From NCBI GenBank assembly GCA_030158125.1, contig JAOATL010000002.1, positions 1-64,000 of the forward strand: a DNA stretch of 64,000 bases, in the 5' to 3' direction. The notes beneath the pieces are model-generated. The model was not told the DNA's origin and made no database searches. It worked only from the letters and a program-made list of their open reading frames with translations. Position 1 is the first letter of the stretch; the number at the start of each line of letters is the position of its first letter. A program made the translations under genes and the position numbers. The stretch is from Limnohabitans sp. (GTDB lineage Bacteria; Pseudomonadota; Gammaproteobacteria; Burkholderiales; Burkholderiaceae_C). Of this stretch, positions 31,148 through 39,973 are shown piece by piece.

Positions 31148-33259
31148 ATGACCGCTGAATACAAAGTCATTGGCGATGTGGCCGTGATCACCATGAGCAA
31201 CCCGCCCGTCAATGGACTGGGCCTTGCAACCCGCGTTGGCATTACCGATGGCTTGACCAAAGCCAACAGTGACGCTGCCGTTAAATCCATCATCATTACC
31301 GGTGCTGGCAAGGCCTTTTCGGGCGGTGCCGACATCAACGAATTTGGATCCCCCAAAGCCATTCAAGAACCAAACCTGCTCAGCGTCATTCGCGCCTGTG
31401 AAAACTCTGCCAAGCCCGTCTTGGCAGCCGTTCACTCCGTCGCCATGGGCGGTGGTTTGGAATTGGCCCTAGGTTGCCATTACCGCATGGCTGCTCCTGG
31501 CTGCAAAGTGGCACTGCCTGAAGTGAAGTTGGGCTTGATTCCCGGCGCAGGCGGAACACAGCGTTTACCCCGCGTCATTGGTGTCGAACCAGCGCTCAAC
31601 ATGATTGTCAGCGGCGAACCCATCAACAGCGAAATGCTGGCCATGTTGCCAGGCCAAAAGTTGTTTGATCGCATGGCCACTTCTGCCGAATCTTTGGCAG
31701 CTGAAGCCATGGCCTACGCTAAAGAATTGGCCGCACAGCATGCGGACGGTTCTGCTTTGCCATTGGTTCGCAATTTGCCTTGCAAACATCCTCAGGGCGA
31801 TGCTTACTTCCAGTTTGCGCGCAACATGGTGAAGGGCATGGCCAAGAACTATCCAGCGCCGCCTAAGTGTGTGGATGCCGTTGAAGCCGCCACCAAGAAA
31901 AAATTTGAAGACGGCATGGTCTTTGAGCGTGAAATTTTTACCAACCTCATGTGGACACCTGAGTGCCGCGCATTGCGTCACATTTTCATGGCCGATCGCG
32001 CCGCATCCAAAATCCCTGATGTGCCAAGTGACACACCTAAGCGCAACATTTCGTCAGTTGCGGTCATTGGTGCTGGCACCATGGGCGGCGGCATTTCCAT
32101 GAACTTCTTGAATGCAGGCATTCCTGTCAAGATGCTGGAAATGAAGCAAGATGCTTTGGACCGTGGTGTGGCCACCATTCGTAAAAATTATGAAGCTCAA
32201 GTCAAAAAGGGCAAGTTGAAGCAAGACAAATACGAACAACGTATGGCTTTGCTCACCACCACTTTGAGCTATGACGACATTGGCAGCGCCGACTTGGTCA
32301 TTGAGGCTGTGTTTGAAGAGATGGGCGTGAAAGAAGCCGTCTTCAAGAAACTCGACGAAGTGATGAAGCCTGGTGCCATCTTGGCCTCCAACACATCTAC
32401 TTTGGACGTCAACAAAATTGCCTCTTTCACCAAGCGTCCAGAAGACGTGGTGGGCATGCACTTCTTCAGCCCCGCCAACGTCATGAAATTGTTGGAAGTC
32501 ATTCGCGGTGCCAAAACCAGCAAAGACGTGCTGGCCACCGTCATGGCTTTGGGCAAAAAGATCAAGAAAACATCGGTGGTGTCTGGTGTCTGTGATGGCT
32601 TCATCGGCAATCGAATGATTGAGCAGTACAGCCGTCAAGCAGGCTTCCTGATTGAAGAAGGTTGCACACCTGCACAAGTTGACAAAGCCGTCGAAAAATT
32701 CGGTTTTGCAATGGGCCCGTTCCGTATGGGCGACTTGGCCGGCAACGACATTGGCTGGGCCATTCGCAAGCGTCGCAACGTAGAGCGTCCTGGCATGAAG
32801 TACAGCAAAACAGCTGACCTTTTGTGCGAGATGGGCCGTTTCGGTCAAAAGACCGGCGCAGGCTGGTATGACTACCAAGCCGGCAAACGCGATGCCATCC
32901 CCAGCACCTTGGTGGTGGAGATGATTGAAAAGCACCGCGCCGCTGAAGGCATCACTCCCCGCAAGATTTCTGATGAAGAAATCGTGCAGCGTTTGGTGTT
33001 CTCTTTGGTGAACGAGGCCGCTCACATTTTGGAAGAGGGCATTGCCAGCAAGGCCAGCGACATCGACATGGTCTACCTCACTGGTTATGGTTTCCCCATC
33101 TTCCGCGGCGGCCCCATGTTGTATGCAGACCAAGTTGGTTTGTTCAACGTGGCAGAAGCCATGAAACGCTTTGCCAAAAATCCACGCGACGATGCCGCTT
33201 TCTGGCAACCCGCACCGCTGCTTGCCCGTTTGGTGGCAGACGGCAAAACATTCAACTGA
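31148..33259 (+). CDS. fadB: Bifunctional enoyl-CoA hydratase / 3-hydroxyacyl-CoA dehydrogenase
   Basis: A 703-residue beta-oxidation multienzyme. The N-terminal crotonase domain (about 1-200) has GAGKAFSGGADINEFG and the oxyanion and catalytic region VAMGGGLELALGCHYRMA plus LPEVKLGLIPGAGGTQRLPR. The dehydrogenase half begins with the NAD-binding motif VIGAGTMGGGISM (about 302-314). It is followed by the catalytic histidine region GMHFFSPANVMKLLEV, and VCDGFIGNRM leads into the C-terminal dimerisation repeats. AGAGGAA sits before ATG 31148. It forms the expected complex with the thiolase encoded 15 bases downstream. Confidence 0.95.
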   Translation: MTAEYKVIGDVAVITMSNPPVNGLGLATRVGITDGLTKANSDAAVKSIIITGAGKAFSGGADINEFGSPKAIQEPNLLSVIRACENSAKPVLAAVHSVAMGGGLELALGCHYRMAAPGCKVALPEVKLGLIPGAGGTQRLPRVIGVEPALNMIVSGEPINSEMLAMLPGQKLFDRMATSAESLAAEAMAYAKELAAQHADGSALPLVRNLPCKHPQGDAYFQFARNMVKGMAKNYPAPPKCVDAVEAATKKKFEDGMVFEREIFTNLMWTPECRALRHIFMADRAASKIPDVPSDTPKRNISSVAVIGAGTMGGGISMNFLNAGIPVKMLEMKQDALDRGVATIRKNYEAQVKKGKLKQDKYEQRMALLTTTLSYDDIGSADLVIEAVFEEMGVKEAVFKKLDEVMKPGAILASNTSTLDVNKIASFTKRPEDVVGMHFFSPANVMKLLEVIRGAKTSKDVLATVMALGKKIKKTSVVSGVCDGFIGNRMIEQYSRQAGFLIEEGCTPAQVDKAVEKFGFAMGPFRMGDLAGNDIGWAIRKRRNVERPGMKYSKTADLLCEMGRFGQKTGAGWYDYQAGKRDAIPSTLVVEMIEKHRAAEGITPRKISDEEIVQRLVFSLVNEAAHILEEGIASKASDIDMVYLTGYGFPIFRGGPMLYADQVGLFNVAEAMKRFAKNPRDDAAFWQPAPLLARLVADGKTFN

Positions 33260-33274
33260 TCAGAGGTATTCAAT

Positions 33275-34450
33275 ATGACCAACGCCGTCATTGTTTCGAC
33301 CGCTCGCACACCTCTGGCTAAAAGCTGGAAGGGTGCTTTCAACATGACCCATGGCGCCACTTTGGGTGGCCATGCGGTGCAACACGCTGTTCAGCGTGCA
33401 GGCATTGATGCCGCTGAAGTTGAAGACGTCATCATGGGTTGCGCCACACCCGAAGGTGCAACCGGTGCCAACATTGCTCGTCAAATTGCATTGAAAGCGG
33501 GCTTGCCCATTTCTGTGTCCGGCATGACAGTCAACCGTTTCTGCTCATCTGGTTTGCAGACCATCGCTTTGGCAGCGCAGCGCATCATTGCTGGCGAAGG
33601 CCAGGTGTATGTAGCAGGTGGCGTTGAGAGCATTTCTTGCGTTCAACAAGAAATGAACCAACACATGTTGCAAGATTTGGCCTTGGCCAAAATGAAGCCA
33701 GAGATTTACTGGAACATGTTGCAAACGGCAGAGCAAGTTGCCAAGCGCTACAAAATTAGTCGCGATCGGATGGACGAATACGGTGCTGGCAGCCAACAAA
33801 AAGCTTGTGCAGCCCAAGCCGCTGGTTTGTTCAATGACGAAATTGCGCCCATCACGGTGTCTGCTGGCGTCATCGACAAAACCATGGGTCTCATGACCAA
33901 GCAAGTGACTGTGAGCGCAGACGAAGGTTTGCGTGAAGGCACTACAGTTGAAGCCATTTCGGGCCTGCGCTCCGCGTTACCTGGTGGCTTGATCACTGCG
34001 GGTAATGCCAGCCAGTTCTCTGACGGCGCAGGCGCTTGTGTGTTGATGGACGAAAAGTTGGCAGAGCAACGTGGTTTGAAACCCCTAGGCCGATTCTTGG
34101 GCTTTGCGGTGGCAGGTTGCGAACCCGATGAAATGGGCATTGGCCCTGTCTACGCTGTCCCAAAAGTTCTTTCACGTTTGGGTCTTAAAGTTTCCGACAT
34201 CGATTTGTGGGAACTGAACGAAGCCTTCGCGGTGCAAGTTTTGTATTGCCGCGACACCTTGGGCATTCCACCCGATCGTCTCAACGTCAATGGCGGCGCC
34301 ATTGCGGTCGGTCACCCCTACGGTGTGAGCGGTCAGCGCTTGACGGGTCACGCTTTGATAGAAGGCAAACGCCGCGGTGCTAAGCGAGTGGCTGTCACCA
34401 TGTGCATTGGTGGTGGCATGGGCGCTTGCGGTATTTTTGAAGTGCTCTAA
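33275..34450 (+). CDS. fadA: Acetyl-CoA C-acyltransferase (3-ketoacyl-CoA thiolase)
   Basis: A 391-residue thiolase that cleaves 3-ketoacyl-CoA to acetyl-CoA and a shortened acyl-CoA. The nucleophilic Cys90 lies in [16 protein letters not shown], the histidine in [20 protein letters not shown], and the second cysteine in [15 protein letters not shown]. Substrate length cannot be inferred. It directly follows fadB, giving the fadB-fadA order. A hairpin downstream may reduce readthrough into the acyl-CoA dehydrogenase gene. Confidence 0.95.
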   Translation: MTNAVIVSTARTPLAKSWKGAFNMTHGATLGGHAVQHAVQRAGIDAAEVEDVIMGCATPEGATGANIARQIALKAGLPISVSGMTVNRFCSSGLQTIALAAQRIIAGEGQVYVAGGVESISCVQQEMNQHMLQDLALAKMKPEIYWNMLQTAEQVAKRYKISRDRMDEYGAGSQQKACAAQAAGLFNDEIAPITVSAGVIDKTMGLMTKQVTVSADEGLREGTTVEAISGLRSALPGGLITAGNASQFSDGAGACVLMDEKLAEQRGLKPLGRFLGFAVAGCEPDEMGIGPVYAVPKVLSRLGLKVSDIDLWELNEAFAVQVLYCRDTLGIPPDRLNVNGGAIAVGHPYGVSGQRLTGHALIEGKRRGAKRVAVTMCIGGGMGACGIFEVL

Positions 34451-34480
34451 ACGCACGCATCAAGCTTTCACCCAGCAGCC

Positions 34481-34516
34481 ACGGGCGTCCCGCTATCCAT
34501 GCCGGCCGCCCGTTTT
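34481..34516 (+). terminator. Possible terminator after the thiolase gene
   Basis: ACGGGCG (34481-34487) pairs with CGCCCGT (34507-34513), with further short GC pairing inside, and TTTT follows. It could end fadB-fadA transcripts partially, since the next gene is co-directional 25 bases later. Confidence 0.55.
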
Positions 34517-34540
34517 AATTTTCACTGAGAACTATTTGCC

Positions 34541-36391
34541 ATGAGCCTGCGGACTACTTTGGATTTTTTGTTGTACGAATGGTTGGACGTGAACCAACTT
34601 CAGCAACGCGAGCGTTTTGCCGATCACAGCCAAGAAACATTTGATGCGGTGCTAGACACCTGCGAACGCATTGCCCATGAAAAGTATGCGCCATTCAATC
34701 GTTTGGTGGACACAGAAGAGCCACGTTTCGATGGCGAAAAAGTGATCTTGCCGCAAGCCACACACGATGCGCAAAAAGCCTATGCAGCATCAGGCATGCT
34801 CAGCGCAGCACAAGATTACGACATTGGTGGCATGCAATTGCCCTACACCGTCGAAGCCGCAGCCAATACATTTTTTGCCATGGCATCGGTCAGCATGGGC
34901 TCGGGTTTGCTCACCGTTGGCAATGCCAATTTGCTCATGGCGCACGGTTCTGAATTGCAAAAACAGGTTTTTGCGCTCAATGAGTTTTCGGGTCGCTGGT
35001 CCGGCACCATGTGCTTGTCGGAACCCCAGGCTGGCTCTTCCTTGAGCGACGTGATGACTCGGGCCACACCCGATGGGGCCGCCTTTCAGCAAGACCCTTT
35101 GGGTGCGCGTTATCGCCTCAAGGGCAACAAGATGTGGATCTCGGCCGGTGAACACGAGCTCACCGAGAACATCGTCCATTTGGTCTTGGCCAAAATTCCG
35201 GGCCCCGATGGCAAATTGATACCAGGCGTTAAGGGTATTTCTTTGTTCATAGTGCCCAAGAAGATGGTGAACACCGAAGGTCAATTGACGGGTGTTCGAA
35301 ACGATGTGGCCTTGGCGGGCTTGAACCACAAGTGCGGCTGGCGTGGCACCACCAACACGTTGCTCAATTTTGGCGAAGGTAAGTTCAAAGTTTCAACGGA
35401 CAACACCGACTCCGATGGCGCAGGCGCCGTGGGTTACTTGGTGGGCGAACCTGGTCGGGGACTGGGTTACATGTTCCACATGATGAATGAAGCACGCATT
35501 GGCGTGGGCTTGGCAGCCACTATGTTGGGAATGGCAGGTTATGAAGCCAGTTTGGATTACGCCAAAAACCGTCCGCAAGGGCGTCCCGTTGCGGGTGGCA
35601 CACAAAAGGTGGTGAAAGATGCGGCGCAAGCGCAGGTTCGCATCATTGAGCATGCCGACATCAAGCGCATGTTGCTGGCACAAAAATCTTATTGCGAAGG
35701 TGCGTTGGCGCTTGAGTTGTATTGCGCTAAATTGGTGGACGAGCAGCACACAGGTTCTACCGAAAACGCCGACGAAGCACGTTTGTTGCTAGAAGTCTTA
35801 ACCCCCATTGCCAAGAGCTGGCCCAGCGAGTGGTGTCTTGAAGCCAATAGCTTGGCCATTCAAATTCATGGCGGCTACGGTTACACACGCGATTTTCCAG
35901 TGGAGCAATACTGGCGCGATAACCGCCTCAACATGATTCATGAAGGCACCCACGGCATTCAAGGCATGGACTTGTTAGGTCGCAAAGTGTTGATGGAAGA
36001 GGGCAGAGGCGTGAAGCTGTTGGCTGCACGCATGATGGCCACCGCTCAAAAAGCCCAAGCTTTCCCCGATTTGGCGGACAACGCCAAGGCTTTGAGTGAC
36101 GCGCTTCAAAAAGTGACGAAAGCCACTCAAATGGCTTGGTCAACAGGTCAGCCGCAGGAGGCCCTGGCCAATGCGGTGCCGTATTTGCAAGCCTTTGGTC
36201 ACTTGGTCTTGGCATGGATTTGGTTGGATGTCAGCGCATCTTGCAGAGGGAACACAACACCAGCACAGACAGGCCGACAAGCGGCGGCTCAGTATTTCTA
36301 TCGTTACGAGTTACCCAAGATTGATGCCTGGCTCAATGTGGTCAGCAATCGCGATATGACCTGTGCCAATTTGTCTGAAGAGGCATTTTGA
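34541..36391 (+). CDS. Acyl-CoA dehydrogenase, DmdC-like long form
   Basis: A 616-residue flavin enzyme. The usual acyl-CoA dehydrogenase core is preceded by an extra N-terminal helix region (MSLRTTLDFLLYEWLDV) and followed by a C-terminal domain of about 130 residues. This is the layout of the subfamily that includes 3-methylmercaptopropionyl-CoA dehydrogenase DmdC. Core motifs are MCLSEPQAGSSLSDV (substrate/FAD loop), WISAGEHEL, and IQIHGGYGYTRDFPVEQYWRD leading to the catalytic glutamate in MIHEGTHGIQG. Many members act on ordinary fatty acyl-CoAs, so a role in DMSP breakdown is only a possibility. It overlaps the next gene by one base. Confidence 0.92.
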   Translation: MSLRTTLDFLLYEWLDVNQLQQRERFADHSQETFDAVLDTCERIAHEKYAPFNRLVDTEEPRFDGEKVILPQATHDAQKAYAASGMLSAAQDYDIGGMQLPYTVEAAANTFFAMASVSMGSGLLTVGNANLLMAHGSELQKQVFALNEFSGRWSGTMCLSEPQAGSSLSDVMTRATPDGAAFQQDPLGARYRLKGNKMWISAGEHELTENIVHLVLAKIPGPDGKLIPGVKGISLFIVPKKMVNTEGQLTGVRNDVALAGLNHKCGWRGTTNTLLNFGEGKFKVSTDNTDSDGAGAVGYLVGEPGRGLGYMFHMMNEARIGVGLAATMLGMAGYEASLDYAKNRPQGRPVAGGTQKVVKDAAQAQVRIIEHADIKRMLLAQKSYCEGALALELYCAKLVDEQHTGSTENADEARLLLEVLTPIAKSWPSEWCLEANSLAIQIHGGYGYTRDFPVEQYWRDNRLNMIHEGTHGIQGMDLLGRKVLMEEGRGVKLLAARMMATAQKAQAFPDLADNAKALSDALQKVTKATQMAWSTGQPQEALANAVPYLQAFGHLVLAWIWLDVSASCRGNTTPAQTGRQAAAQYFYRYELPKIDAWLNVVSNRDMTCANLSEEAF

Positions 36392-36720
36392 TGAGCCAAG
36401 TCAACAGCGCACCACATCGTTTGCGTCACATCGTGATGTGGACTTTAAAGGACGAAGCAGAAGGTCAGACCAAAGTGCAGAACATGCAGAAAGCGCGTGA
36501 AGTGCTCATGAGCTGTTCCGGCTTGGTGCCTGGCATCGAGCTGTTTGAGGTGGGCCTCAAGACTGACGGCCTTGATTGCACCTGTGATGTGATTTTGAAT
36601 ACTGTTTTCAAAGATGAAGCAGCCCTGACTGCCTATCAAAATCATCCGGATCACCTGGCCATCAAGCCGTTCATGAAAGCCATTGTTGCGCAGCGACAGT
36701 GCATGGATTTTTGGAACTAA
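36391..36720 (+). CDS. Dabb (stress-responsive alpha/beta barrel) family protein
   Basis: A 109-residue ferredoxin-like protein. The N-terminal RLRHIVMWTLKDEAEG and the C-terminal NHPDHLAIKPFMKAIVAQRQCMDF match the Dabb domain, whose dimers are found in plant stress proteins, olivetolic-acid cyclase and bacterial catabolic operons. No function is assigned here. ATG 36391 shares its A with the stop of the acyl-CoA dehydrogenase, so expression is coupled. Its place between a dehydrogenase and a reductase suggests a small accessory or cyclase-like role on a CoA intermediate. Confidence 0.85.
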   Translation: MSQVNSAPHRLRHIVMWTLKDEAEGQTKVQNMQKAREVLMSCSGLVPGIELFEVGLKTDGLDCTCDVILNTVFKDEAALTAYQNHPDHLAIKPFMKAIVAQRQCMDFWN

Positions 36721-36740
36721 TTTTTTACAAAGGATTGAAC

Positions 36741-37532
36741 ATGACACGTACCGTCAAACAACTCTTCGACTTAACAGGCCAAACCGCTTTGGTCACCGGT
36801 GGCTCACGTGGCCTGGGTTTGCAAATGGCCCATGCACTCGGTGAAGCCGGTGCCCGCGTGATGTTGAGCTCACGCAAAGCAGATGATTTGCAAGAAGCCG
36901 TGGCCGAACTCAAAGCGGCTGGCATTGAAGCAGACTACATTGCCGCAGACTGCGGCAAGGAAGAAGACATTCGTCGTCTGGCGCAAGAGACCGTTAACAA
37001 AATGGGCCGCATCGACATTCTGATCAACAATGCCGGCGCCACTTGGGGCGCTGCTGCAGAAGTTCATCCTGTCTCCGCATGGGACAAAGTAATGAACTTG
37101 AATGTGCGTGGCTATTTCATCTTGGCCCAAGAAGTGGCCAATTTGTCCATGATTCCTAACGGCCGCGGACGCATTTTGAATGTGGCTTCCATTGCAGGCT
37201 TGGCAGGCAATCCTCCCGAGATGCAAACCATTGCGTACAACACCTCTAAAGGGGCTGTGGTCAACTTCACCAAAGCATTGGCAGGTGAGTGGGGTCAGCA
37301 TGGCATTACCGTGAACGCCATTTGCCCTGGTTTCTTCCCCAGCAAAATGACTTACGGCTTGCTCGAAAAAATGGGCGCCGATCGCATGGCCAGTCACGCA
37401 CCCTTGCGACGTTTGGGCGATGACGAAGATTTGAAAGGTTTGACACTGCTGTACGCCAGTGAAGCCGGCAAGCACATCACTGGCCAATGGTTGGCCGTGG
37501 ACGGTGGCGTGAGCGCCATCATTGGCGGCTAA
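36741..37532 (+). CDS. Short-chain dehydrogenase/reductase
   Basis: A 263-residue classical SDR with the cofactor motif TGGSRGLG (about 19-26), NNAGAT (about 95), catalytic serine in VASIAGLAG, YNTSK, and the C-terminal GQWLAVDGGVSAIIGG. It is soluble and probably uses NADP(H), given an arginine in GGSRGLGLQ and SSRKAD. The exact substrate is unknown; within this cluster a 3-hydroxyacyl or 3-oxoacyl compound is plausible. AAAGGA lies before ATG 36741, and the longer frame overlapping the Dabb gene is rejected. Confidence 0.92.
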   Translation: MTRTVKQLFDLTGQTALVTGGSRGLGLQMAHALGEAGARVMLSSRKADDLQEAVAELKAAGIEADYIAADCGKEEDIRRLAQETVNKMGRIDILINNAGATWGAAAEVHPVSAWDKVMNLNVRGYFILAQEVANLSMIPNGRGRILNVASIAGLAGNPPEMQTIAYNTSKGAVVNFTKALAGEWGQHGITVNAICPGFFPSKMTYGLLEKMGADRMASHAPLRRLGDDEDLKGLTLLYASEAGKHITGQWLAVDGGVSAIIGG

Positions 37533-37540
37533 GCCTTCAC

Positions 37541-37969
37541 ATGAGCATTCCATTTGGCGTCCACATTCCATTTGTGGACAACCTCGGCTTCACGCTAGAG
37601 AAGTTCAAAGACGGCACCTCGGAGCTGCATTACAGCCCTCGCGCCGAGCATCACAACTCTTTTGCCATTACCCATGGCGGGGCTGTGATGACTTTGCTCG
37701 ACGTGGTCATGGCCACGGCCGCGCGCAGTGTGGAACAAGAGATGGGGGTGGTCACCATTGAAATGAAAACAAGTTTCATGCGACCCGCCAAAACCACGGG
37801 TGATGAACATCTAGTGGCCAAAGGTTTACTACTGCATCGCACCAAAACCATGGCCTTCACAGATGGCAAGGTGTACGACGCTGCAGGCCAGCTGTGTGCG
37901 CACGCCACGGGGACCTTCAAGTACGTCAAGCGAACCCCTTCAGTTTCTTCGCCCATTTCGACTGATTAA
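37541..37969 (+). CDS. PaaI-type hotdog thioesterase
   Basis: A 142-residue hotdog-fold protein. The motif NSFAITHGGAVMTLLDVVMA (about 39-58) is the PaaI/hotdog helix with the catalytic region, and MGVVTIEMKTSFMRPA is the following strand pair. PaaI-like enzymes hydrolyse acyl-CoAs, often to release CoA trapped in stalled catabolic intermediates. ATG 37541 starts 8 bases after the SDR stop. In this cluster it would relieve CoA sequestration. Confidence 0.9.
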   Translation: MSIPFGVHIPFVDNLGFTLEKFKDGTSELHYSPRAEHHNSFAITHGGAVMTLLDVVMATAARSVEQEMGVVTIEMKTSFMRPAKTTGDEHLVAKGLLLHRTKTMAFTDGKVYDAAGQLCAHATGTFKYVKRTPSVSSPISTD

Positions 37970-37992
37970 ACAATTTCAACCAAGAGACAAAC

Positions 37993-39009
37993 ATGCCTAC
38001 CAATCACATCATCGTTTTAGACAATCGGCCTGAAGGCGAAGCATCTGCTTCCAACTTCAAATTGATCACCTCAGAAACACCTGCGTTGCAAGACGGACAA
38101 GTATTGGTCAAGCACCATTACCTCAGCCTTGACCCTTACATGCGCGGCCGCATGAATGCTGGCAAAAATTATGCACAGCCACAACCCCTGGGTGAAGCCA
38201 TGATTGGTGGCACCGTGGGTGAAGTGGTTGAAAGCAAGCACGCCAAGTTCACAGTGGGTCAAACGGTGTTGTGCATGGGTGGCTGGCAAGAGTACAGCGT
38301 GATCAATGCCGATGCCGTCGGTGCGCTCAAGCATGTCAATGCAGAGAAGATTTCCATCAGCCATTACCTGGGCGCTGTTGGCATGCCCGGCGTAACGGCT
38401 TGGTACGGTTTGGTCAAAATCATTCAAGCAAAACCTGGTGCCACTGTGACGGTGAGCGCTGCCAGTGGTGCGGTGGGCAGTGCATTTGGCGCCTTGGCCA
38501 AAGCGCGTGGCTTTCGCGTGGTGGGCATTGCGGGTGGCAAAGCCAAATGCGATTACGTGGTCAATGAATTAGGCTTTGATGCTTGCGTTGATTACAAAGA
38601 ACACACTGACTACATTTCCTTGTCGAAAGCCCTGAAGGATGCCTGTCCGAATGGTATCGACGGTCATTTTGAAAACGTGGGCGGCATGGTGCTCGATGCG
38701 GTGATGTTACGCGCCAACGACTTTTCGCGCATTGCCGTGTGCGGCATGATTGCTGGTTACAACGGTGAACCCTTGGCCATGACCAACCCCACCTTGATCT
38801 TGAAGAGTCGCATGACCATTGAAGGTTTCATTGTGAGCGAGCACATGGAAGTGTGGCCCGAGGCCTTGGCTGAATTGGCTGAACTCATTGCCAGCGGCAA
38901 GTTCAACCCACGTCAAACCATTGCGCAAGGCATTGCTTCAGCACCCGAGGCATTCCTGGGCTTGCTCAAAGGTCAAAACTTTGGCAAACAGCTGGTGAAA
39001 CTGGTTTAA
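37993..39009 (+). CDS. Zinc-free medium-chain NADP-dependent oxidoreductase (CurA-like)
   Basis: A 338-residue MDR-superfamily reductase of the leukotriene B4 dehydrogenase/CurA type. LSLDPYMRGRM (about 46-56) is the diagnostic start of this subgroup. The cofactor motif AASGAVGSAFGALAKA (about 156-171) replaces the GxGxxG of zinc enzymes, and the zinc ligands are absent. Family members reduce the double bond of 2-alkenals, enones or 2-enoyl compounds with NADPH. AGAGAC before ATG 37993 is a fair ribosome-binding site. Its role here might be detoxifying unsaturated by-products of acyl oxidation. Confidence 0.9.
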   Translation: MPTNHIIVLDNRPEGEASASNFKLITSETPALQDGQVLVKHHYLSLDPYMRGRMNAGKNYAQPQPLGEAMIGGTVGEVVESKHAKFTVGQTVLCMGGWQEYSVINADAVGALKHVNAEKISISHYLGAVGMPGVTAWYGLVKIIQAKPGATVTVSAASGAVGSAFGALAKARGFRVVGIAGGKAKCDYVVNELGFDACVDYKEHTDYISLSKALKDACPNGIDGHFENVGGMVLDAVMLRANDFSRIAVCGMIAGYNGEPLAMTNPTLILKSRMTIEGFIVSEHMEVWPEALAELAELIASGKFNPRQTIAQGIASAPEAFLGLLKGQNFGKQLVKLV

Positions 39010-39037
39010 ATCTAAGGCCATTTAAGAAAGCCAAGCC

Positions 39038-39973
39038 ATGAGCCAACTGATTCTTCACCATTACCCAACGTCACCTTTTGCAGAAAAAATCCGATTGATT
39101 TTGGGTTACAAAAAGTTGGCTTGGCAAAGCGTGATCATTCCCATGATCATGCCCAAACCCGACCTCACGTCCTTGACGGGTGGTTATCGTCGCACCCCTG
39201 TGCTGCAAATCGGCGCCGACATTTATTGCGATACCGCTTTGATTGCTGAAGTTTTAGAAAAACTGGCACCCACACCCAGCCTCTATCCATCGCCTGTCAA
39301 TGGCGCTTCCAGAATTGTGGCGCAATGGGCCGACAGCCAAGTGTTCCCAGCAGCCATGGCTTATAACTTTCAGCCCTCGGGTGTGGCCGATGTGTTTGCA
39401 GGCGCCCCCGAGGCGGTCGTTCAAGCGTTTGTGGCCGACCGAGCCGCCATGCGCGGTGGTGCACCCAGAATGTCACTGGGTGAGGGCACCAGCACTTACA
39501 AAAGCCAACTGCGTCGTCTGTCTGACATGCTGACAGAGCACCCCTATTTGATGGGCGATATGCCCACCATTGCCGACTTTTCTGCTTATCACCCCCTCTG
39601 GTTTACGCTAGAGCGAACGCCCAGCGTGGCGGGCATCTTGGACGCGACACCCTTGCTCAAAGACTGGATGGCGCGTATTAAAGCCATCGGTCATGGCCAG
39701 CACGACAAGATGAAGTCGGATCAAGCCGTTGAGGTGGCTAAGAACGCAACCCCCATCGATGTTTCGCAACTGCCATTTGTGGATGACCACGGCATTGCTT
39801 TAGGGTCTGACGTGACCGTTACCGCCGACAACTTTGGGTTAGAACCCACACCAGGCATCTTGGTGGCGGCCACCAAAACTCGTCTCACATTGCGCCGTGA
39901 AGATGACCGTGCAGGCACGGTCCATGTTCATTTTCCCCGTAACGGATTTATTTTGAAGAAGGTCAAATCATGA
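39038..39973 (+). CDS. Glutathione S-transferase family protein
   Basis: A 311-residue protein with an N-terminal thioredoxin-like GST domain (HHYPTSPFAEKIRLILGYK at about 7-25, TPVLQIGADIYCDTALIAE at about 53-71) and an all-helical C-terminal domain (to about 215). The remaining 95 residues form an unusual extra beta-rich tail not found in ordinary 200-residue GSTs (from about VDVSQLPFVDDHG onward). The active serine or cysteine is not certain; Ser12 in TSPFAEK is the best candidate. It overlaps the next SDR gene by 4 bases (ATGA). Confidence 0.88.
   Translation: MSQLILHHYPTSPFAEKIRLILGYKKLAWQSVIIPMIMPKPDLTSLTGGYRRTPVLQIGADIYCDTALIAEVLEKLAPTPSLYPSPVNGASRIVAQWADSQVFPAAMAYNFQPSGVADVFAGAPEAVVQAFVADRAAMRGGAPRMSLGEGTSTYKSQLRRLSDMLTEHPYLMGDMPTIADFSAYHPLWFTLERTPSVAGILDATPLLKDWMARIKAIGHGQHDKMKSDQAVEVAKNATPIDVSQLPFVDDHGIALGSDVTVTADNFGLEPTPGILVAATKTRLTLRREDDRAGTVHVHFPRNGFILKKVKS

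Noticed and set aside
32054..33208. 384-codon frame antisense to fadB on the minus strand
   Set aside because: It lies wholly inside the coding sequence of fadB with clear domains on the plus strand, lacks family motifs and a plausible ribosome-binding site, and has residue composition typical of an antisense shadow.
34541..36391. DMSP degradation from the DmdC-like dehydrogenase
   Set aside because: Neither dmdA, dmdB nor dmdD partners are adjacent, and this long acyl-CoA dehydrogenase type is widespread in fatty-acid metabolism, so the specific pathway is not supported.
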